Positions 1 to 6,106 of a stretch of 6,106 nt of DNA are shown here, piece by piece (the stretch's first letter is position 1; each line of letters opens with the position of its first letter). The DNA comes from Verrucomicrobiota bacterium (GTDB taxonomy: Bacteria > Verrucomicrobiota > Verrucomicrobiia > Opitutales > Opitutaceae). The notes below the pieces were generated by a model that was not told the DNA's origin, ran no database searches, and was given only the letters and a program-made list of their open reading frames with translations. Both the position numbers and the translations under genes were made by a program. The DNA is taken from positions 1 to 6,106 of the forward strand of contig RFJS01000145.1 of NCBI GenBank assembly GCA_003694825.1, read 5' to 3'.

Positions 1-491
1 CCCTGCCCGCGCACAGCGCTGAGCTGGTCCGCGAACCCCTGCTTGGTCACCGGCAGCTCTGTCATGGAGGCCAACTGGATGTCAGCCAAACGCGTCGCCG
101 CGCCGCGCTGCGGCGCCACCCCGGCGAGAAACCAGGCCGGGCGCTTGTCGCGCATCCAGCCACGCGTGCCGTCGACTGGATCGACGATAACTTTCCACCG
201 CGTCTCCGCTACGCGGATACCCTCCGGGAACGTCATCGCCGAACCCGATTCGCAGCCCTCCATCACCAACTCCGCCGGCGAAGTCTCCGGCCAGTGTGAA
301 CGGAAAAAGTCCAGAACCGCCTCTTCCGCCACGACGTCGACACGAAAGATCGTATCCGAACTCGTCCGGTGTGACACCTCGGCCAACATGCCACCATGCG
401 CTGACTCCCGCGCCGCGGTGACCGCACGCCGCACGGCGACTCCGGCCGCAGCCAGCACCTCTCGCAATTGCTCCAACTCCGACGCCTGCAT
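1..491 (-). CDS. Inositol-monophosphatase-superfamily protein, N-terminal part (cut by the window edge)
   Basis: The first 163 residues of a Mg2+-dependent sugar/inositol phosphatase-like protein (IMPase/FIG superfamily) are visible; the C-terminal part lies beyond base 1. The key signature is DPVDGTRGWM at residues 104-113, preceded by a hydrophobic strand (KVIV). This matches the family's DPxDGT metal-binding motif, with D104 and D107 as the expected metal ligands. Upstream, D52 and E56/E57 (VDVVAEE) fit the helix that carries the conserved D...E of the family. The usual GEE metal motif is not literal: VMEGCE at 76-81 sits where it is expected. ATG 491 is chosen because an in-frame TGA lies at 501-503 and a GAGG Shine-Dalgarno core sits 7 bases upstream. 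Family members hydrolyse inositol phosphate, histidinol phosphate, PAP or fructose bisphosphate; the substrate cannot be told from this half. The family call is firm, the function open. Confidence 0.85.
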   Translation of the reverse strand, partial: MQASELEQLREVLAAAGVAVRRAVTAARESAHGGMLAEVSHRTSSDTIFRVDVVAEEAVLDFFRSHWPETSPAELVMEGCESGSAMTFPEGIRVAETRWKVIVDPVDGTRGWMRDKRPAWFLAGVAPQRGAATRLADIQLASMTELPVTKQGFADQLSAVRGQ

Positions 492-495
492 GCCG

Positions 496-502
496 CCACC
501 TC
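496..502 (-). promoter_or_regulatory. Shine-Dalgarno site of the IMPase-like gene
   Basis: The minus strand reads GAGGTGG here, with the GAGG core seven bases before ATG 491. It overlaps the in-frame TGA that closes the reading frame upstream, so it fixes the start. A G5 run lies just upstream of it. Confidence 0.6.
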
Positions 503-527
503 ACCCCCATCGGCACGCGCCCGCGAC

Positions 528-562
528 AAAAAAGGCGCCCGTCCGGCAAGCGGACGGACGCC
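528..562 (-). terminator. Intrinsic terminator after the YfiR-like gene
   Basis: On the minus strand an inverted repeat forms a GC-rich stem: GGCG + 1 mismatch + CCGTCCG arms at 534-545 and 551-562, with a five-base loop (546-550). A run of six T (complement of A6 at 528-533) follows directly. This is a textbook Rho-independent terminator. It begins about 29 bases after the stop codon of the YfiR-like gene and ends the receptor/YfiR transcription unit. On the plus strand no T-run follows the stem, so it is directional. Confidence 0.9.
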
Positions 563-591
563 TCGATGGAGTCCGGAAGCGAAATACGCAA

Positions 592-1128
592 TCAACCGTT
601 CACAACCTTTCGTGCCAGCCCCTTGAGCTTTGGGTTCACGCTCAACTGGCCCGCTTCGGCTGAACCGAGATTCAGATCGAATCGCACTTTGGCGCCTTCC
701 ATCACAAAGCCGATAACACCACCGGCGGCGACAAAGGCATCGAGATCGCCAACCGTTAGAACCGGCGTGCCTTTCACCTTCGAGACAACCGCCTCGGCGT
801 CCGCTCCGGCACCAACGATAACGATATGACAACCATCGATGCCGGAAGCATCCGCGACCTTGCGCACCTTGAACATCCGACCGTTGGCATTCTTGCCCGC
901 GATGCTTTTCTCGAAAACGTCCGCGAGCTTGTTGGCGTTGACGAAGGCGACTTCGAAGGGTGCGGTCGGCGAGCTGAATGCCGAATCCGGCCACGAAATG
1001 AACTTCGAAAAGTTGAAGATGAAGGCCGCCTTCACGGCATCGGCCGACTGCGCGCTGGCGCTCTTCGGCGCGGCGAGAACCGCCAGCGCAAGCAAAAGAG
1101 CGCCCAATACTCTATAGGCATATTTCAT
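592..1128 (-). CDS. YfiR/DUF4154-family exported protein
   Basis: A 178-residue protein with a clear Sec signal peptide: a short basic start (MKYAYR), a hydrophobic core of Ala/Leu/Val to about residue 20, and a likely cleavage at SASA-Q (26/27). The mature part shows the DUF4154 hallmarks: VKAAFIFNFSKFISWP at 32-47, a central strand with Cys-His (C100-H101, GCHIVIVG), and the C-terminal block GVIGFVMEG...VRFDLNL followed by LSVNPKLKGLAR. In Pseudomonas, YfiR is a periplasmic protein that represses the diguanylate cyclase YfiN/TpbB; most family members are uncharacterised and often lie beside TonB receptors and sensor kinases. This copy has a single cysteine, so the disulfides of Pseudomonas YfiR cannot form. 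It starts 36 bases after the receptor gene, almost certainly in the same transcript, and is followed by a terminator. No cyclase or kinase is next to it, so its partner is unknown. Family call firm; role inferred only. Confidence 0.92.
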   Translation of the reverse strand: MKYAYRVLGALLLALAVLAAPKSASAQSADAVKAAFIFNFSKFISWPDSAFSSPTAPFEVAFVNANKLADVFEKSIAGKNANGRMFKVRKVADASGIDGCHIVIVGAGADAEAVVSKVKGTPVLTVGDLDAFVAAGGVIGFVMEGAKVRFDLNLGSAEAGQLSVNPKLKGLARKVVNG

Positions 1129-1138
1129 GACATTATGT

Positions 1139-1144
1139 CCTCCT
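1139..1144 (-). promoter_or_regulatory. Strong Shine-Dalgarno site of the YfiR-like gene
   Basis: The minus strand reads AGGAGG, ten bases before ATG 1128, which opens the YfiR frame. A second ATG at 1133 lies only five bases away but opens just ATG-TCA-TGA (Met-Ser-stop), whose stop overlaps the true start. The signal peptide begins properly only at 1128, so that start is kept. Confidence 0.75.
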
Positions 1145-1164
1145 CGATATGGGATGGGCCCACC

Positions 1165-3162
1165 TCAGAAGTGCCACGAGATGCGTCCGTGAACGCTGCG
1201 CGGGACTTCCAGCAGCGCGCCCCCCAGGCCGGGCCGAAATTCCGGATGGGAATCATGCAGCAGATTCTGTCCGACCACCGAAACCTCGAGGCCGGGTGTC
1301 GGCCGGAAGGCCAGACGGAGATCGGCTTCAAAGTAGGAGGGAATCTCGCCGACATCGTCGACGAAGCGGACCTGCCCCATCAGGCTCCAGTTTTCGGCAA
1401 AGTCGTAATAGGCTCGGGCGTTGAACTGGTGAGAAGGCGTGTCGGCCATCATGCTCTCGGCCCACTGCTGAGCATTGGCGTCGTCCCCCTCGAGGTCGGA
1501 TTTAATGTAGGCATACGCGGCGGTCACCTGAAGCTTTTCCACGGGGAACCAGGTGACAGCCAGCTCGGCGCCATACTGTTTGCCCGAACCGAGGTTCTGG
1601 AACTGCTCCTCGAGGATGCCGACGGGCGTACCGGGAACAATGACACCGTTTGGCTGGACGGTGAGAAGGTTGTCGTAGTCATTGTAGTAGACGGCCACAT
1701 CGACACTCACCGTTTCCGCAGGCTGAAAACGATAGCCGCCTTCGACAGCGAGCAACTCTTCATCCTCGGCCTCGTGGTTGCCATAGAGCGTGGGCAGATA
1801 GACCCCCGGAACCGGTTCAGGAATAAAACGGGGCCCACCGATCAACAGCGAGATCGCTTCGACACCTTCCACTTCGCTGGGTGTGCGCACCGCGCGGGAG
1901 ACAGCCGCCCACAGCGTCTGGTTCTCCGCCGGCTTGTGCGTGATGCGAATGCTCGGCTGAACATCGAAGCCGGTGATGTCGTTTTGTTCAAACTTGCTGC
2001 CGATGGTCAGGTAGGTCGTGCCGTCGACCAGAGCGATTTCATCCTGAATGAAGGCGCTATAGAGATTGGTATAGACTTTGTCTTTGTAGACCTGGACCAC
2101 CATTGGATCTCGAGATTCGCTCTTCGAAACGGTGTTGCGATAACCTGCGCCCCAGATGATGGCGTGTCGCTCGGCGACGAGGAAGTTGTGCTGAAACTCG
2201 ATATCGAAGGTGTCGCGGCGATTGTTGATCAGCGAGGCGTCGTCACGCGCCGTGTGATCATAATACCCCTGGATCTCAATCGAGCCGTTCGTTCCGACGG
2301 GACGAGACCATCGCGCCAGTGTATTGTATCCGTCGATATCGGTGCCGCCGTCATTGACGCTTCCGGAATAGATGTCGCCCTGCCATGTGAGGTGGCTTTC
2401 ACCGTTGGCATGGTCGACCCGGAAGCCGCCCTGGGTGACATCCCAGTTGTCATTTCCGGAAACACCGTCGGCCGTCTCGAAATCGCCTTCCTGCTTGTAC
2501 ATGGCATAAACGCGGGCGTGTGTGTTGGCGTCGACCTCGAAACCGTAGCGGGCGCCGCCCATGATCTCATGAAGGGTGCCGCCGCCCGCGTAGAGATGAC
2601 CACCAAGGGTATCTTTGGCGCTTTTGGTCGTGACATTGATGACACCGTTGACGGCGTTGGCGCCCCACACGGTCGCGCCCGGACCGCGGATGACCTCCAT
2701 CCGAGCCAGATCCTGGAGATAGACGTTCTGGGAATCCCAATACACACCGGAAAACAGCGGCGTGTAGACCGAACGGCCGTCGATGAGAACGAGCAACTTG
2801 TTGGCAAACTCGTTGTTGAAGCCGCGCGAGGAGATCGCAAAGGTGCTCGAGTCGATCTGACCGACCTGCATGCCCGGCACGGTGCGGAGGGCGTCGCCCA
2901 GATTGGTGACGCCGGTTTTCCGGACATCATCACCCGTCACCACGGCGATGGCCGCGGGAGCATCGGTGATCTTCTGCGCCTTCTTTGAGACCGAGGTCAC
3001 CTCGAGGTTGAGCAGATCGTCGAGCGAAAGCTCGAGCAGATCGACATCGTCTTCCTGTGCCGGAAGCGCGGAAGCGAGAACGAAGGCGGCCGAAAAACCG
3101 GCGCAGATACCCATGATTTTTCGCGCAAGGGCAGTTCGCGCGAAGGACTGGTTCGCTTTCAT
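1165..3162 (-). CDS. TonB-dependent outer-membrane receptor (ligand unknown)
   Basis: A 665-residue outer-membrane receptor. Residues 1 to about 35 form a signal peptide (basic N-region, hydrophobic core about 16-33, cleavage near LPA-Q). Then comes an acidic stretch and the segment LSLDDLLNLEVTSVSKK (45-61), which probably includes the TonB box. The plug domain spans about 65-180, with AIAVVTGDDVRKTG, the NLGDALRTVPGM block, SRGFNN, LVLIDGRSVYTP, MEVIRGPGATVWGANAVNGVINV. The rest is a beta-barrel rich in alternating aromatic/polar strands and ends in WHF, the aromatic C-terminus recognised by the Bam machinery. Receptors of this class import siderophores, cobalamin or other large ligands using TonB energy; nothing here fixes the ligand. 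The frame is open upstream to 3612, across atpC's antisense strand, but ATG 3162 is chosen because it gives the signal peptide. No Shine-Dalgarno is visible before it. The YfiR-like gene follows in the same unit. Confidence 0.95.
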   Translation of the reverse strand: MKANQSFARTALARKIMGICAGFSAAFVLASALPAQEDDVDLLELSLDDLLNLEVTSVSKKAQKITDAPAAIAVVTGDDVRKTGVTNLGDALRTVPGMQVGQIDSSTFAISSRGFNNEFANKLLVLIDGRSVYTPLFSGVYWDSQNVYLQDLARMEVIRGPGATVWGANAVNGVINVTTKSAKDTLGGHLYAGGGTLHEIMGGARYGFEVDANTHARVYAMYKQEGDFETADGVSGNDNWDVTQGGFRVDHANGESHLTWQGDIYSGSVNDGGTDIDGYNTLARWSRPVGTNGSIEIQGYYDHTARDDASLINNRRDTFDIEFQHNFLVAERHAIIWGAGYRNTVSKSESRDPMVVQVYKDKVYTNLYSAFIQDEIALVDGTTYLTIGSKFEQNDITGFDVQPSIRITHKPAENQTLWAAVSRAVRTPSEVEGVEAISLLIGGPRFIPEPVPGVYLPTLYGNHEAEDEELLAVEGGYRFQPAETVSVDVAVYYNDYDNLLTVQPNGVIVPGTPVGILEEQFQNLGSGKQYGAELAVTWFPVEKLQVTAAYAYIKSDLEGDDANAQQWAESMMADTPSHQFNARAYYDFAENWSLMGQVRFVDDVGEIPSYFEADLRLAFRPTPGLEVSVVGQNLLHDSHPEFRPGLGGALLEVPRSVHGRISWHF

Positions 3163-3279
3163 GATTCTGTAGTGTGAGTTAGTGTATGGGAGTCGCGCAT
3201 GGGGAGTGTCCGTGCAGCGATTCGTCACAGCTCGTTTCGTCCCGATTATGGCGTGGCTTTCAGGGAATCCCCCATCGAA
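3163..3279 (-). promoter_or_regulatory. Unassigned 5' leader of the receptor gene
   Basis: This non-coding stretch separates the likely promoter island from ATG 3162. The last 50 or so bases before the start are C/A-rich on the minus strand (ACTCCCCAT, ACTCCCAT, then ACTAACTCACACTACAG), look unstructured and lack a Shine-Dalgarno sequence. Further up, GACGAA occurs twice at a 15-base interval (plus-strand TTCGTC at 3221-3226 and 3236-3241), and ACTCCC(C)AT is repeated at 3186-3193 and 3200-3208. I compared it by eye with cobalamin, FMN and c-di-GMP-I riboswitch consensus cores and saw no convincing match. What is seen is the repeats and composition; a regulatory role is inference. Confidence 0.3.
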
Positions 3280-3315
3280 GGCACCTTTTGTATAGGTATT
3301 TTCACCTAAAATGCC
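3280..3315. repeat. Interrupted palindrome upstream of the receptor gene
   Basis: Three nested pairs of arms are centred on an AT-rich core: GGCA (3280-3283) with TGCC (3312-3315), TTTT (3286-3289) with AAAA (3308-3311), and AGGT (3294-3297) with ACCT (3304-3307). The left side carries unpaired CC and GTAT. It lies in the only AT-rich island of the intergenic region, about 120-150 bases before the receptor start, so it could be an operator or a structured RNA element. Each arm is short, so chance cannot be excluded. Confidence 0.4.
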
Positions 3316-3317
3316 GT
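3289..3317 (-). promoter_or_regulatory. Candidate promoter for the receptor-YfiR unit
   Basis: The minus strand has TATACA (complement of 3289-3294; four of six matches to TATAAT). At a 17-base spacing lies ACGGCA (3312-3317), which matches only three of six positions of TTGACA. The island is clearly more AT-rich than its surroundings and lies between the atp terminator and the receptor gene, where a promoter is required. The exact hexamers are weakly supported. A start here would give a leader of roughly 120 bases. Confidence 0.25.
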
Positions 3318-3367
3318 TGAGGCGCGGCGAAGCGACCTTTCTTCCGATCGCGCAGTTGCACCCCCGG

Positions 3368-3386
3368 CGGGTCATTCGACGACCCG
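3368..3386. repeat. Short inverted repeat CGGGTC-N7-GACCCG
   Basis: Six-base perfect arms (3368-3373 and 3381-3386) flank a seven-base spacer. It lies ten bases beyond the end of the atp terminator, upstream of the candidate promoter. No T-run follows on either strand, so it is not itself an intrinsic terminator. It could be a regulator-binding site or a 3'-end hairpin; its function is unknown. Confidence 0.4.
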
Positions 3387-3396
3387 TCCCAACATG

Positions 3397-3428
3397 AAAA
3401 AGGCACCGGCTTTGGTGGAGCCGGTGCC
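3397..3428 (-). terminator. Intrinsic terminator of the ATP synthase operon
   Basis: Perfect ten-base arms, GGCACCGGCT (3402-3411) and AGCCGGTGCC (3419-3428), with a seven-base loop are followed on the minus strand by T5 (complement of A5 at 3397-3401). The stem starts 26 bases after the atpC stop codon. There is no T-run on the plus-strand side directly after the stem, so it acts on the leftward atp transcript and separates it from the receptor unit. Confidence 0.93.
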
Positions 3429-3454
3429 TGGAAAAAATGAGATGGATCGTCTCG

Positions 3455-3865
3455 TCAGCGCCGCTTTTTCGCCGCGGCGGCGATCTGGGCGACGGAAAAC
3501 CGGACCACGCTTTCGAGGCGCTCAACTTCCGCAGGATCGAGCGAATCTTTTTTCGCCAGCGCCTCTTCGGCCCGCCGCCGGGCTTCCTCGACGGCATCGG
3601 TATCGATGGCATCCTCGTCGATCGCGTGATCGGTGAGCACCGATACCCGGTCGTTCTCGATCAGCGCAAAGCCGCGGCCGATGACATAGGCGTCTTCCTC
3701 CGCCCCGTCGTTGAGACGCAGCTCGCCGGCATCGATGAGCGTGGTGAGCGGAATGTGGCCCGGGAGCACACCGATTTCACCCATCTCGGTGGGCAGGTAG
3801 ACGGCGCTGGCCTCCCTTTCGAGAAGCCGTCCGGCCGGGGTGACGATTTCGAGCTTCAGGGCCAT
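3455..3865 (-). CDS. atpC: F1Fo ATP synthase subunit epsilon
   Basis: A 136-residue epsilon subunit, complete and of normal length. It sits on the central stalk with gamma, couples F1 to the c-ring and can inhibit ATP hydrolysis through its C-terminal helices. The N-terminal beta-sandwich shows the family wording: LKLEIVTPAGRLLE near the start, LPTEMGEIGVLPGHIPLTTLIDAGELRL at about 25-52, and VIGRGFALIENDRVSVLTDHAI at about 61-82. The C-terminal part is a charged helical hairpin (EEARRRAEEALAKKDSL, then EVERLESVVRFSVAQIAAAAKKRR). It begins eight bases after the atpD stop codon with no Shine-Dalgarno in that gap, which suggests translational coupling to atpD. It is the last gene of the operon, followed by a strong terminator. 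Confidence 0.97.
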   Translation of the reverse strand: MALKLEIVTPAGRLLEREASAVYLPTEMGEIGVLPGHIPLTTLIDAGELRLNDGAEEDAYVIGRGFALIENDRVSVLTDHAIDEDAIDTDAVEEARRRAEEALAKKDSLDPAEVERLESVVRFSVAQIAAAAKKRR

Positions 3866-3873
3866 GGTTTTGC

Positions 3874-5337
<1,464 letters not shown>

Positions 5338-6106
5338 TTAAGATTGGGCGAATTGCGCGGCGGCGATTTCGAGAATCTCCTGCGTGATGGCGGCCTGCCG
5401 GGCCTTGTTGTATTGCAGGGAGAGGTCGTCGAGGAGTTTGGTGGCGTTGTCCTTGGCCGTTTTCATGGCAACCATGCGAGCGCTGTGCTCGGAGGCCTTG
5501 GAGGAAAGGGCGATCTGGTAGAGCTGGCCCGAGATGTGCAGTGGCAGCAGCCGGTCGAGCACGGCGAGCGCATCGGGCTCGAAGGTCATATCGCGGGGAT
5601 CCCGACGGAAGGCGGCGCCTTCGGAGGCGTCGGGAAGCGTCTTGAGGATGTCTTCGATGCCGGAAATCGGCAGCAGCTGGACGCGGGTCGGCGCCTGATT
5701 GAGCGTGTTGACGAAGCGCGGATAGATCACCTCGAAGGTATCGACTTCGCCGTCGAGGAATGCCTTCACGAGCATCTCCGCGGCCGGCCGGATCTCGTGC
5801 AACCCCACCTTGTCGGAAAGGGGAAATTCAGCGAGGAGTTTGCGCCCGGTGCGGGTGATGAACTGCGTGCCCTTGCGTCCCATCGAGACGAATACGGCCT
5901 CACCCTCGAGTTCGGTAACGACACGAAAGAGATTCGCGTTGAGGGCGCCGCAGAGGCCGCGGTCGGTCGTGATGAGGAGGATCCCCCGGCGCTTGACTTC
6001 GCGCTCAGCGAGCAACGGATGGATCGCCTTCTCCTCGAGCTTGGCGGAAACCGAATCGAGTATCTGCGCGAGCAATACAGAGAAGGGGCGGCCGGCCTGA
6101 GCGGCC
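5338..6106 (-). CDS. atpG: F1Fo ATP synthase subunit gamma, missing the N-terminus (window edge)
   Basis: About 255 residues of the central rotor shaft of F1. The frame stays open to the right edge: before the TTG at 6075 it reads AAQAGRPFSVL, which fits the end of the N-terminal coiled-coil helix of gamma. The true start is therefore outside the window, roughly 30-45 residues further, and TTG 6075 is not the start. Family blocks seen are LLITTDRGLCGALNANLF, the ALSSKASEHSARMVAMKTA segment, DNATKLLDDLSLQYNKARQA, and ITQEILEIAAA close to the C-terminus, which ends AQFAQS. The C-terminal helix pairs with the N-terminal helix to form the shaft inside the alpha3beta3 ring. Its position before atpD and atpC is the standard bacterial order; atpA would be expected just outside the window. 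Confidence 0.96.
   Translation of the reverse strand, partial: AAQAGRPFSVLLAQILDSVSAKLEEKAIHPLLAEREVKRRGILLITTDRGLCGALNANLFRVVTELEGEAVFVSMGRKGTQFITRTGRKLLAEFPLSDKVGLHEIRPAAEMLVKAFLDGEVDTFEVIYPRFVNTLNQAPTRVQLLPISGIEDILKTLPDASEGAAFRRDPRDMTFEPDALAVLDRLLPLHISGQLYQIALSSKASEHSARMVAMKTAKDNATKLLDDLSLQYNKARQAAITQEILEIAAAQFAQS

Noticed and set aside
82..591. A 169-codon minus-strand frame overlapping the phosphatase-like gene and the terminator
   Set aside because: The translation is Arg/Gly-rich with no motif, it would run through the terminator hairpin, and the neighbouring frame carries the DPVDGT motif.
826..2988. A 720-codon open frame on the plus strand, opposite the receptor and YfiR-like genes
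   Set aside because: It lies exactly antisense to two genes with strong family motifs. Its translation has no recognisable domain, and such long antisense frames are common in GC-rich coding DNA through codon bias.
3200..3285. Cobalamin or c-di-GMP-I riboswitch in the receptor leader
   Set aside because: Short look-alikes (AAAGGTGCC, GAAAGCCACG) are present, but the B12 box, the GAAA tetraloop arrangement and the other conserved blocks are missing.
3163..3454. CRISPR array, tRNA or mobile-element remnant in the largest gene-free stretch
   Set aside because: There are no regularly spaced repeats, no cloverleaf, and no terminal inverted repeats with target duplications; only the terminator and short inverted or direct repeats are seen.
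3163..3612. N-terminal extension of the receptor frame up to 3612
   Set aside because: The extra 150 residues are basic and of low complexity, would cross the atp terminator and part of atpC, and would bury the signal peptide that begins at 3162.
5338..6075. Gamma subunit starting at TTG 6075
   Set aside because: The frame continues to the window edge with gamma-like residues (AGRPFSVL), so this codon is an internal leucine.

Overview
The window carries six protein-coding genes, all on the minus strand, so transcription runs from the right end to the left. The DNA is GC-rich, with tight gene spacing. The best lineage guess is a Gram-negative bacterium of the Verrucomicrobiota, perhaps Opitutales-like. 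This rests on three things: the outer-membrane TonB-dependent receptor, the wording of the F1 beta subunit around the P-loop ([16 protein letters not shown], where most bacteria have LLAPY...IGLFGG), and the pairing of a 'SLxDLLNLEVTSVSKK' receptor with a YfiR/DUF4154 protein. It is inference from remembered family sequences, not a database result.

Right part (about 3397-6106): the 3' end of an F1Fo ATP synthase operon in the standard order atpG (gamma, N-terminus cut by the window edge), atpD (beta, complete) and atpC (epsilon, complete). A strong intrinsic terminator follows atpC. These genes encode the rotor shaft, the catalytic subunit and the regulatory/coupling subunit of the enzyme.

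Middle (about 592-3396): a 292-base non-coding stretch (3163-3454) holds the atp terminator, two inverted repeats, an AT-rich island that is the likeliest promoter site, and a leader without an obvious Shine-Dalgarno sequence. It is followed by a two-gene unit: a TonB-dependent outer-membrane receptor of 665 residues and, 36 bases later, a secreted YfiR/DUF4154 protein of 178 residues. A near-perfect hairpin plus T6 terminator closes this unit.

Left end (1-491): the N-terminal 163 residues of an inositol-monophosphatase-superfamily protein. Its own Shine-Dalgarno sequence and start lie only 36 bases past the terminator, so how it is transcribed is unclear.

The window is mostly conserved housekeeping plus a receptor/periplasmic-protein pair. 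I did not find convincing evidence for a new system. The most useful second looks are the receptor's upstream region, the YfiR copy with only one cysteine and no kinase or cyclase next to it, and the contrast between genes with and without Shine-Dalgarno sequences.
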